Assembly: GCA_031296915.1 (NCBI GenBank)
Contig: JAVDPC010000026.1
Span: forward strand, 1-50,017
DNA length: 50,017 nt
From: Cerasicoccus frondis
GTDB lineage: Bacteria; Verrucomicrobiota; Verrucomicrobiia; Opitutales; Cerasicoccaceae
Direction: 5' to 3'
Below the pieces are notes generated by a model. That model was not told the DNA's origin and ran no database searches. It saw only the letters and a list, made by a program, of their open reading frames with translations. The number at the start of each line of letters is the position of its first letter. The stretch's first letter is position 1. The position numbers were made by a program, and so were the translations under genes. Positions 42,998 to 50,017 of this stretch are shown here, piece after piece.

Positions 42998-45196
42998 CTA
43001 TTGCAGGAGCGTCTTGTCCGATAACGGGAGATAAAAAACGCCGTTGCCCGGGGTGCCGACCACCAGCCGATCACCCGCAAAGGCGAGCTTAAGGCGGTGG
43101 CGTTGAGGAATGTGGTTGTCCAAGGCTTCCCAAGTCTCGCCGCCATCGGTTGAGAGCAACAGCCCATCGTTGCCATGCAGGGAGACGGCAAGGCGCTGGC
43201 TGTTGTTCAGATCGATCGCCATGGACTCGACACCGCGGTCGAGCACTTGACGCCAAGTCACGCCGCTGTCTTCACTGCGGTAGAGGCCACCGCCTTGCTC
43301 GGACACATAATACACACCCGTTTCGCTCGGTGAGCTAAAGACCTGCATGAACTTGCTCCAGCCGTTGCTTGGTTGAATATCTGCGAGCTGCCAGGGCTCG
43401 GCGTCGCTACTGCGGCGGTAAACCGCCTTGTTTTGAATGGCGACCATCGAGCCATTACGGTTGCGCGCCAGTTGGTAGCCTGCGTCCCAAATCGAGCTTT
43501 GAAAAAAGCCTTTGCCCTGCGGCAGGCCTTCGCTGTCCCAGCTCCAGGTGTCACCCAAATCGGTGCTGACCCAGACGCCACCTTGGCCCGGGGCGACATT
43601 TCCACTGACGCCGATGTAGAGCTTGTAAGGATCCTCGGAGTCGACGGCAATGGAGTTCACGCGGTAGTCGTCCTTGCCCTTGGGCACGCCGCCCATCGCC
43701 ATGCGCTTGAAGCTCTTGCCGGCGTTACTGCTCATGTAAACGGTGTCCGCGTACCAGCCGTGGGTTTTGGGCGCTAGCAGGTAAACCATATCCGTGTCCG
43801 ACGGCGCCACGGCGATAGCTTTGCAATTGTCGAACGAGCCGGTGGTGTGCTGGAACGAGGCCGCGCCGTCGTCGGAGCGGAAGTAGCCATTGTCGGCCAT
43901 GCCCATGTGGACGATGCTCGGATCGTGGGGCATTTGAACGACGGCGTGGATCACGGTGTTTTCAATCCCGTCGATGGTCAGCGTCCAGGTTTTGCCCGCG
44001 TCCCAGCTTTGATAGACCGTATAGTAATCCGTGAAAAACCAGTGGTTTTCATCGTTGGGGTCGACCACAATGCTGGCGGTGGCGCGACCAAACTTATCCC
44101 AGGAATTGGGGCGGCTGCGGGCAAACCAGTCGCCTTGAATGCGCTCGGATTCTACTTCGACCCACGGACTGTTGACGGACTTTTTGACGAAAAACTTGCC
44201 TTGGCCATTGGCCAGAATGAGGAAATCCGGGCCTGCGCCAATCGCCCGGTAGCTGTTACCGTCGGTCGGTCTGGGGCGCGAGTCGGCGAGGTCGAGGCCT
44301 TCGGACGCATCGATCCACGTGCCGCCTGCGTCGTTGGTGTATTTGACGCGCATGGAGTTAAAGATGCCGTACCAGCGGCGCGGTTCCATGGGGCTCTGGA
44401 TAATCTCCAACGGCGCTTCATCGGAGAGCTTACCCCAGGTCTGGCCACCGTCATCCGAGCGGAAAAGGCCGCCGCCGAGCTCGTGCTTGGTGGTCGCGCC
44501 GCCCCAGGCCTGACGGCTGGACATTTTGCGCTCCGAAGCGCAAATAAACATGTATTGGGCGTTGGTTTGATCGACTTTAAAGTCGTTGACGTAGAGGTTG
44601 TCGATGCCGATGGATTCCCACGTTTCGCCATCGTCGCGGCTGACGAGCACGCCTTCTATGCCGGGCGCCGCGTAGATCGTTTGCGGCTCGTCGGGGGAGC
44701 GCTGGAGGATGCGGCCCATGCTGCGGTTGGGGCCGTTGCCGAACACCTGGGTGTGGTAAACTTCTTTCCAGCTTTGCCCGCCATCCGTGCTTTTATAAAG
44801 ACCCTGCATTGGGGTCCATTGGTTGCCCACGGCAGCGATGATGATGTCCGGGTTCTGCGGGTCGACGAGCATATCGCGCACGCAGTCCAGGCTTTGTGGC
44901 TCCACGTTGTTGTGCAGCATACGCCAATTGCGCCCGCCATCGTCGGAGCGGAAAATCCCCCCAACGTCGCTATGCGTGTAAACAATATCCGGGTTGACGT
45001 CATTCGTGACGACATTGAGCAGATAGCCGCCGCCCCCAATTTTACTCGAACGCCAGTGGCCGTATTCCGCGAGGTTTTCCTGCGGGTTGAAAACTGCCTG
45101 CACGACGCCTTCGGCATCCGGGCGCAAGGGGTCGCCTGCGGGCTGGGCCGCAGCAATGAAAGGAATGATGAGGGGGAGCAACAATGGGCGAAGCAT
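42998..45196 (-). CDS. Secreted GH74-like beta-propeller glycosidase
   Basis: The ATG at 45196 starts a signal peptide (MLRPLLLPLIIPFIAAAQPA); an extension of 42 residues upstream is rejected. The body has repeated BNR/Asp-box motifs (SDDGGRNWRM, STDGGQSWKE, SRDDGETWES), giving two seven-bladed propellers as in GH74. GGGGYLLNVV followed by HSDVGGIFRSDDGG places a catalytic-type Asp at D77. ASIVVDPNDENHWFFTDYYT aligns with the GH74 second-Asp region (DPF-SD-LLYGTGATIY). GIENTVIHAVVQ matches the GLEETAVLDL block. GH74 enzymes are mostly xyloglucanases; a different substrate is possible. The automatic label 'exo-alpha-sialidase' would be misleading. It is a paralogue of the adjacent gene. Confidence 0.75.
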   Translation of the reverse strand: MLRPLLLPLIIPFIAAAQPAGDPLRPDAEGVVQAVFNPQENLAEYGHWRSSKIGGGGYLLNVVTNDVNPDIVYTHSDVGGIFRSDDGGRNWRMLHNNVEPQSLDCVRDMLVDPQNPDIIIAAVGNQWTPMQGLYKSTDGGQSWKEVYHTQVFGNGPNRSMGRILQRSPDEPQTIYAAPGIEGVLVSRDDGETWESIGIDNLYVNDFKVDQTNAQYMFICASERKMSSRQAWGGATTKHELGGGLFRSDDGGQTWGKLSDEAPLEIIQSPMEPRRWYGIFNSMRVKYTNDAGGTWIDASEGLDLADSRPRPTDGNSYRAIGAGPDFLILANGQGKFFVKKSVNSPWVEVESERIQGDWFARSRPNSWDKFGRATASIVVDPNDENHWFFTDYYTVYQSWDAGKTWTLTIDGIENTVIHAVVQMPHDPSIVHMGMADNGYFRSDDGAASFQHTTGSFDNCKAIAVAPSDTDMVYLLAPKTHGWYADTVYMSSNAGKSFKRMAMGGVPKGKDDYRVNSIAVDSEDPYKLYIGVSGNVAPGQGGVWVSTDLGDTWSWDSEGLPQGKGFFQSSIWDAGYQLARNRNGSMVAIQNKAVYRRSSDAEPWQLADIQPSNGWSKFMQVFSSPSETGVYYVSEQGGGLYRSEDSGVTWRQVLDRGVESMAIDLNNSQRLAVSLHGNDGLLLSTDGGETWEALDNHIPQRHRLKLAFAGDRLVVGTPGNGVFYLPLSDKTLLQ

Positions 45197-45295
45197 TGGA
45201 TACTTGGGTGTTTGCAGCCCGCGATGGGGCCTTGGATTGAATGTATTCAAGCACTTTAACGCCCATTGTCCCCAATTAGAAACATTAGTTCGATT

Positions 45296-45306
45296 GTTAC
45301 TGTAAC
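45296..45306. promoter_or_regulatory. GTTACTGTAAC palindrome upstream of GH74-like gene 1
   Basis: This is identical to the 11-base palindrome at 41621-41631 and lies 100-110 bases upstream of the ATG at 45196, just beyond the hairpin at 45316-45356. It is a candidate operator. Confidence 0.45.
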
Positions 45307-45315
45307 TTGGGAAAT

Positions 45316-45356
45316 GGTGCATCGTTCAGGAAAAAGGGTTCCTCGAACGATGCACC
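45316..45356 (-). terminator. Strong hairpin between the two GH74-like genes
   Basis: GGTGCATCGTTC (45316-45327) and GAACGATGCACC (45345-45356) form a perfect 12-bp stem, extended by AGGAA/TTCCT with a one-base bulge. It lies 25 bases beyond the upstream gene's stop. There is no T-run on the minus strand, so termination or mRNA stabilisation are both possible. Confidence 0.55.
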
Positions 45357-45380
45357 GAAATCCCGGCGAACGCGAGATGA

Positions 45381-48300
45381 TCAGTTACTTGCTTGTAGCG
45401 AGACTTCCTGTGCCGTCGCGAGTTCGCCATCACTAACGCAAAATCGGATCACGTAGCTTCCCGCCGTGCTCAGCACGACTGAGGCATTGGCGGACGTGGC
45501 ATTGCTGAAGGTGGCGGCGCCGGGTCCGCTGACGAGTTCCCATTGATAGCTCAGCACCGGGCTGGCGGGAATGCCATCATCGGAGGCCGAGCCGTTGAGC
45601 GCAATCGCGGCGCCCGTTGCCACATCGGCTGTAGCGATGCTGCTGGATGTCGCGGCGGTGAAGTCTGCGGCGGCTTCGGTGGGGCCGGTTCCCGATGGCG
45701 CGCTGCTGCTGGCCGACAGGTAAAGCTTGTCGAAGTAAACGCCGTCTTCGCGCATCCAGACATTGACGGTGTATTCACCTGCGCTCGGGATGGTGACCTT
45801 GGCCGCCCGATAATTATACCGATTACTCCAAGACCAGGAGCCGTCGGTGGGCGTATCGACACCATACAAGCCGAAGGTCACGGGGCTGCCATTGAGGCCG
45901 AAGTGCACGGAGTCGTCGACATTGCTGGCACCATGCAGCCGCGCCCACACGTAGTAAGTTCCCGGGTTGCTGAAATACACGGTGTAGTCGAGGCGGGGTC
46001 CGTCGGTGGAATCGCCGGAGTTCTTACCGGTGTTGCTGGGGCTGGTCAGCGCGCCACTGCCAGAGTAGCCGGATTGCGCGGTGGTCAAGGTCCAGCTGTC
46101 CCCGGCGAAGGGGCCTGAGCCCGCATGCGAGGTCGCGTAATTTTCCGCCTCGATGGCAAACGACGAGTCAACCATTGCGTATTCGGGGATGTGGATGCCG
46201 GTCGTCGGCGGGGTGTTGGTCAATGCTCCGTAGCCAATGGCGCCTGAGCCGGTTGGCGTTGTGCTGCCGGTGGTCAGGTAAAGCTTATCGAACCACACGC
46301 CGTCTTCGCGCATCCAGACTTGGATCTCATGGCTGCCCGCGCTCGGGATAGTGATCGTGGCCGACTGGTAATTATACCGATTGCTCCATGACCAGGAGCC
46401 GTCCGCGGGCGTATCCACGCCATACAAACCGAAGGTCACGGGGCTGCCATTGAGCCCGAAGTGCACGGAGTCATCGACGTTGCTTCCGCCATGCAACCGC
46501 GCCCAAACGGTGTAAGTACCGGGGGTGGTGAAATGCACGTTGTAGCTTAAGCGAGGACCGTTGGTGGAATCACCGGAATTGCTGCCGATGTTGCTACTAC
46601 TTGTCATCGCGCCAGTGCCCGTGTGGCCGGCCTGCTGATCGCTGAATATCCAGGATTGCCCGGCAAAGGCGCCAGTGCCGTTGGCGATGCTGTTATAGTT
46701 CTCGGCTTCGATCGTTAGCTCGCCGCCGAGCTCGACGTGATTGCCCACCGGTTGGCTGTCGAGCGCAGTGAGCACTGCCGTGCGCGTGGTGGTGAGGCCG
46801 TCGCTTGAAACCGTGGTTAGCAAGATGGTGTAACGACCTTCAGCGGTGAAGCGAACCGTGGTGCGCGGGCTATTGGGCTGATCGATCTGCGCGCCGCTGG
46901 GTGAGCCCACGAGAATCCAGGTGACCGAAGCTGGTGCTTCATAATCCGCCCAACAGGCTTGCAGCAATGCTAGCTGGTCCGTTGCGTAAACGCCGTAGTC
47001 GTTGGCTGGCTGCGCGATCTCCAGTGTCTCCATGGTGAGCGGAATGTAGAGCGTTCCATTGCCCGGCGTGCCGACCACGAGACGCTCACCGGCAAAAGCC
47101 ATCTTGAGGCGGTAGCGCTGCGGAATGCCGTTATCGAGCGTGATCCAGGTGGCGCCGCCGTCTTCGCTGAGCAGGATGCCACCGGCTTCATCGAGCGACA
47201 CCGCGATCCGATCCTGCTGTGGATCAACGGCCAGGGATTGCACGCCTTGGCTCAGCACACGGGTCCACGTTTCCCCATTGTCATTGCTGCGATGCAGGCC
47301 GTAGTCACTCTCGGCCAGATAGTACACGCCGCTCTCGGTTGGGGACGCATGAACTTGCGTGAATTGCCCACCGTGGCGGGTAATCGTGGACTGCGCCCAG
47401 CTGTCGGTATCGCTGTCGCGGTAGTAAATATTCCCACTGGTCGCTGCGACCATGGAGCCGTTGAAATTCCGCGCAAGCTGATGACCGTTGTCCCAAATCG
47501 ACGATTGGAAAAAGCTCGATGATGACGGCAGCCCCGTGCTGTCCCAAGCCCAGGTGTCGCCGCCATCGGCGCTGGCCCACACGCCGCCTGCGCTTGAGGA
47601 CACGGCGCCACTCACGGTGATGTAAATCTGTTGCGGATCACTGGAATCCACGGCGATGGAGTTGACCAGCCATTGGTCGATGTCGTCACCCGCGGTGTCG
47701 GGATCTTTGGGCACATTCGTCATGTTCTGGCGGCCAAAGTTTTCGCCGCCATCGGTGCTTTGGTAAACGGTGTTGGAATACCAGCCGACATACCAGTTGT
47801 GGTTGCCCACGATGTAAACCGTGTCCGGGTCGGACGGGGCAACCGCGATCGCTTTGCAATTCGTCGTCGATCCTGCGCGCGTGGGGAAGGAGTCGGCGCC
47901 GTCGGTCGAGCGGTAGTAGCCGTTGTCCGCCATGGCCATGTGGACGATGTTGGCGTCGCTGGGGTCCACGGCGATTTCGTGGATGACGGTGTTCTCAATG
48001 CCGTCGATGGTCAGCGTCCAGTTGGCGCCGGCGTCCCAAGTTTGGTGGATGGAATAGTAGTCGGTGAAGAACCAGTGATCGTCGTCGTTCGGGTCGATCA
48101 CCACCGAGGCCGTGGCGCGGCCAAAGTGATCCCACTCCCCGGCAACAGTCCTCGCATACCAGTCCCCCTGATAGCGGCCAACGTTGGTAATGGCAGACCA
48201 GTCCGCGTTCAGCGGTTGCTTGATGTAAAACGTGCCGGACCCGCTGCCGACCAACAGAAAGTCAGACCCTGCGGCCAGGCTCTGGTAACTACTGTCCCAC

Positions 48301-49235
48301 ATGGGCGAGGGATTCGATGAACTCGTTAGCGCCAGCCCGGTTGAATCATCAGTCCAGGTTGCACCGAGGTCGTCCGTGTATTCGATACGGCGCGCGTCAC
48401 GGATTGCGTACCAGCGGCTGGCGTTGGTGGGGCTTTGGACCATTTCGCGCGGGGCGGTGCTGACAACCGTTGTCCAGGTGGAGCCGCCGTTGTCTGTACG
48501 AAAGAGCCCGCCGGTGAGCGTGGTGTATTGGCGGGTCGATGTCCATGTATCGATGGTGGACATCGTCCTCGCTTCTGCACACACAAAGATGCGGTTGGCG
48601 TTGGCGCGGTCGATCTTCAGATCGGTCACGTAGTGGTTTTGCAAGTTCAGCGAAGTCCAGGTAACGCCGCCATCGGTGCTTTTGTAAACATCGCTGCCGG
48701 GGGCCGCATACAGGGTGTCGTCGTTGTCGGGTGAGCGCTGAAGTATCCGGCCAGCGCTGCGGTTGCCGCCGTTGCCATACACTGGGCAATCGAGCGTCTT
48801 AGTCCAGCTTTGCCCGCCATCGTTGCTGATGAAGATGCCTTGCCGGGGCGCCCAGCGCGTGCCGACCGCGGCAATGACTTTATCTGGATCGTTGGGGTCA
48901 ACGAGGAGGTCGCGCACGCAATCCAGGCTTTGTGGGCTCACGGTGTTGTGGACCATGCGCCAGTTGCGTCCGTTGTCGTCGGAGCGGAAGATGCCGCCCA
49001 CGTCGCTGTACGCGTAGAGGATGTCGGGGTCGGCTTCGTTCATGACTACGTTGAGCATGTAGCCGCCGCCGCCCATTTTGCTGGAGAGCCAACGGCCATA
49101 GACGGCTTCGTTGTAGTCGGCGTTAAACACTGTGTCCACCACGCCATTGGCGTCCGGACGCAGGGGGTTGCTCGCAAGGCAGATCGCGGGTAGGGCGAGG
49201 CATGCGAGGAGGGGTAGGACTATTGATTTGAGCAT
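45381..49235 (-). CDS. Secreted GH74-like beta-propeller glycosidase with two CBM6/35-like modules and a PKD/Ig-like tail
   Basis: The ATG at 49235 begins the signal peptide (MLKSIVLPLLACLALPAICL, cut near LAS-NP). The propeller part (about 25-790) parallels the neighbouring gene: GGGGYMLNVV, YSDVGGIFRSDD (D78), ATASVVIDPNDDDHWFFTDY. After an Ig-like linker (~795-835) come two modules at about 838-985 and 1022-1172. Both begin with IEAENY and share DSVHFGLNGSPVTFGLYGVD and WMREDGVWFDKLYL/WMREDGVYFDKLYL; they resemble the CBM6/35-type C-terminal domain seen in GH115 proteins. A PKD/Ig-like domain (~1190-1280) ends the protein. The enzyme is likely surface-exposed or extracellular, acting on plant- or alga-type hemicellulose. 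Both modules are internal duplicates. Confidence 0.75.
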   Translation of the reverse strand: MLKSIVLPLLACLALPAICLASNPLRPDANGVVDTVFNADYNEAVYGRWLSSKMGGGGYMLNVVMNEADPDILYAYSDVGGIFRSDDNGRNWRMVHNTVSPQSLDCVRDLLVDPNDPDKVIAAVGTRWAPRQGIFISNDGGQSWTKTLDCPVYGNGGNRSAGRILQRSPDNDDTLYAAPGSDVYKSTDGGVTWTSLNLQNHYVTDLKIDRANANRIFVCAEARTMSTIDTWTSTRQYTTLTGGLFRTDNGGSTWTTVVSTAPREMVQSPTNASRWYAIRDARRIEYTDDLGATWTDDSTGLALTSSSNPSPMWDSSYQSLAAGSDFLLVGSGSGTFYIKQPLNADWSAITNVGRYQGDWYARTVAGEWDHFGRATASVVIDPNDDDHWFFTDYYSIHQTWDAGANWTLTIDGIENTVIHEIAVDPSDANIVHMAMADNGYYRSTDGADSFPTRAGSTTNCKAIAVAPSDPDTVYIVGNHNWYVGWYSNTVYQSTDGGENFGRQNMTNVPKDPDTAGDDIDQWLVNSIAVDSSDPQQIYITVSGAVSSSAGGVWASADGGDTWAWDSTGLPSSSSFFQSSIWDNGHQLARNFNGSMVAATSGNIYYRDSDTDSWAQSTITRHGGQFTQVHASPTESGVYYLAESDYGLHRSNDNGETWTRVLSQGVQSLAVDPQQDRIAVSLDEAGGILLSEDGGATWITLDNGIPQRYRLKMAFAGERLVVGTPGNGTLYIPLTMETLEIAQPANDYGVYATDQLALLQACWADYEAPASVTWILVGSPSGAQIDQPNSPRTTVRFTAEGRYTILLTTVSSDGLTTTRTAVLTALDSQPVGNHVELGGELTIEAENYNSIANGTGAFAGQSWIFSDQQAGHTGTGAMTSSSNIGSNSGDSTNGPRLSYNVHFTTPGTYTVWARLHGGSNVDDSVHFGLNGSPVTFGLYGVDTPADGSWSWSNRYNYQSATITIPSAGSHEIQVWMREDGVWFDKLYLTTGSTTPTGSGAIGYGALTNTPPTTGIHIPEYAMVDSSFAIEAENYATSHAGSGPFAGDSWTLTTAQSGYSGSGALTSPSNTGKNSGDSTDGPRLDYTVYFSNPGTYYVWARLHGASNVDDSVHFGLNGSPVTFGLYGVDTPTDGSWSWSNRYNYRAAKVTIPSAGEYTVNVWMREDGVYFDKLYLSASSSAPSGTGPTEAAADFTAATSSSIATADVATGAAIALNGSASDDGIPASPVLSYQWELVSGPGAATFSNATSANASVVLSTAGSYVIRFCVSDGELATAQEVSLQASN
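45720..46600. repeat. Internal DNA duplication encoding the two CBM6/35-like modules
   Basis: Two segments, beginning near 45723 and 46281 (offset about 558 bases), are closely similar. Shared strings include CGCCGTCTTCGCGCATCCAG and AAGGTCACGGGGCTGCCATT. The similarity at silent sites suggests a recent duplication or gene conversion. Confidence 0.7.
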
Positions 49236-49344
49236 AAAGGGGGCACGCACAAAAGTGCGCCATCGCAGCCATGGGGTAGGCTTGGATGCAAGTAGAAGGG
49301 GTTGTTGGTAGCTTATTGAATTTGAGTTATCGTTGAACGCCGTT

Positions 49345-49361
49345 GTCACTGTTACAGTCAC
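49345..49361. promoter_or_regulatory. GTTACAGT-containing site upstream of GH74-like gene 2
   Basis: GTCACTGTTACAGTCAC contains the palindrome CTGTTACAG and shares ACTGTAAC (minus strand) with the two exact GTTACTGTAAC sites. It lies 110-126 bases upstream of the ATG at 49235. It is a weaker match. Confidence 0.3.
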
Positions 49362-49445
49362 AGCAAGATTGGTGGCACAAAGAAACCGCTGCATTGCACC
49401 AGCGGCTTGAAACAACAAATAGCGCTTGCGAATTGCTTAGAGAAA

Positions 49446-49655
49446 TTATGCTTCACTGAGTCTGAGAGTTTGCATGTCTAAAATACGCCCAGCAGTTCCT
49501 GGCTGCGGACCTTCGCGATTCGATTGCGGTATAATCCATATCCAAGCACTCTTAAAATTAGCAATGCCTATGATTGCGCACAATATATAGAGGGTGTCCT
49601 TCTGCAGAAAAAGCATAACCCTAAATCCCACCGTATCACGACGTAGCTCTGTCAA
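49446..49655 (-). CDS. Doubtful small ORF, possibly hydrophobic peptide
   Basis: The 69-codon frame starts with TTG and overlaps the frame at 49652-49936 by four bases. It has a hydrophobic stretch (LYILCAIIGIANFKSAWIWI) but no recognisable domain or ribosome-binding site. It may be a downstream partner or a frameshifted continuation of the previous ORF, or not coding. Confidence 0.2.
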   Translation of the reverse strand: MTELRRDTVGFRVMLFLQKDTLYILCAIIGIANFKSAWIWIIPQSNREGPQPGTAGRILDMQTLRLSEA

Positions 49656-49936
49656 CTGCGTTTTTGATTAGATTTGCTAATCCTGCGACAAGCAGAACCG
49701 GCGAGCAAATCGGGGCCAATCCATACCTTCACAACGCCGTTAACGTGACTCGCTGCAAGACTTCGAGCAAGGCTTTTCGCCTCCCGCTTACTTTTTGCGG
49801 TGAATAAGCGATCTGAAACAGAAAGCTTATAGGCCTCCCCTTGACGAAGTGATCGACGCGAACCCCATGATATAGGTAATAAAGTCATTGGGATCACACA
49901 CGATACTAGCAAGGTATGTTCCCTAAAGTTATTCAC
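49652..49936 (-). CDS. Possible small exported protein of unknown function
   Basis: The 94-codon frame starts with GTG at 49936. The N-terminus (LLVSCVIPMTLLPISWG) could be a signal peptide. The middle (FTAKSKREAKSLARSLAA, then VNGVVKVWIG) has a strand-helix-strand pattern like small sugar- or DNA-associated domains, but I do not recognise a family. The local base composition is AT-richer than the neighbouring carbohydrate genes. Confidence 0.35.
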   Translation of the reverse strand: MNNFREHTLLVSCVIPMTLLPISWGSRRSLRQGEAYKLSVSDRLFTAKSKREAKSLARSLAASHVNGVVKVWIGPDLLAGSACRRISKSNQKRS

Positions 49937-50017
49937 AAAATATTAAGAGCTAACACAATGGAGCCCATCTACTAAATCCGCTGGTAGCTCCTATTCGGAG
50001 AGAAACAACGTTCCGTT
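49937..50017. other. Window end, no feature recognised
   Basis: AT-rich sequence with no recognisable gene start or repeat; the true context lies outside the window. Confidence 0.3.

Noticed and set aside
43847..45259. A 470-codon frame opposite the GH74-like gene
   Set aside because: It has no recognisable motifs, whereas the minus strand has a signal peptide and Asp-box repeats.
42998..49235. Sialidase (BNR repeat) function for the two propeller proteins
   Set aside because: Asp-box repeats occur in both sialidases and GH74; the GGGGY and SDVGG blocks and the two-propeller length favour GH74-like.

Overview
The window looks like a chromosome segment of a Verrucomicrobiota bacterium, most likely Opitutae/Puniceicoccales-like. 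This is inferred from a PEP-CTERM protein, a very large prepilin-like 'Verru_Chthon cassette A'-type protein, a planctomycete/verrucomicrobial-type cytochrome c motif fused to secreted domains, large multi-domain secreted glycosidases, and sugar uptake by SSS and GPH symporters with no SusC/SusD pair. No rRNA, CRISPR array, phage or transposase gene is visible. One tRNA gene is present, tRNA-Leu(UAA).

Region 1 (about 1-33,700) reads as one beta-glucan (laminarin-like, beta-1,3/beta-1,6) utilisation locus. It holds: a membrane-anchored PA14-like protein and an SSS sodium/sugar symporter (518-3570); a minus-strand set with a giant prepilin-like protein, a secreted partner and a TPR-like exported protein (4415-9347); a LacI-family regulator (9600-10664); then a plus-strand run of a GH-A clan glycosidase, a GH94/GH149-like (alpha/alpha)6 enzyme that is probably a cytoplasmic phosphorylase, a GPH symporter, a GH30, a PEP-CTERM beta-helix protein, a PQQ-dehydrogenase/PA14/PKD/cytochrome c fusion, a GH81 endo-beta-1,3-glucanase and a GH3 beta-glucosidase. 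The last two carry eight discoidin (F5/8) domains between them. A near-palindromic 16-18 bp motif (core TTGCATTAAATTGCA) lies upstream of the transcription units in this region, including both sides of the LacI promoter region. I infer that it is the LacI-type operator tying the locus, including the prepilin-like operon, into one regulon.

Region 2 (about 34,000-40,900) is mostly housekeeping: two orphan response regulators, tRNA-Leu, a sufE-hpt-TPR cluster, and an ABC transporter ATPase and solute-binding protein of the iron(III)/thiamine/spermidine type without a permease in view. It ends in a degenerate ~23-bp tandem repeat array.

Region 3 (about 40,880-49,240, minus strand) is a second carbohydrate locus: a prepilin-type protein, a polysaccharide deacetylase, a small secreted sandwich-type protein and two paralogous GH74-like seven-bladed propeller proteins, one extended by duplicated CBM6/35-like modules. 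A different palindrome (GTTACTGTAAC) precedes three of these genes. The last ~600 bases hold only doubtful small ORFs.

Two ~250-270 bp elements with long terminal inverted repeats and a shared 19-base internal string (61-306 and 33717-33988) flank region 1 and look like non-autonomous mobile elements or large palindromic repeats. All functional calls are from reading translated sequence and motifs by eye; no database search was run.
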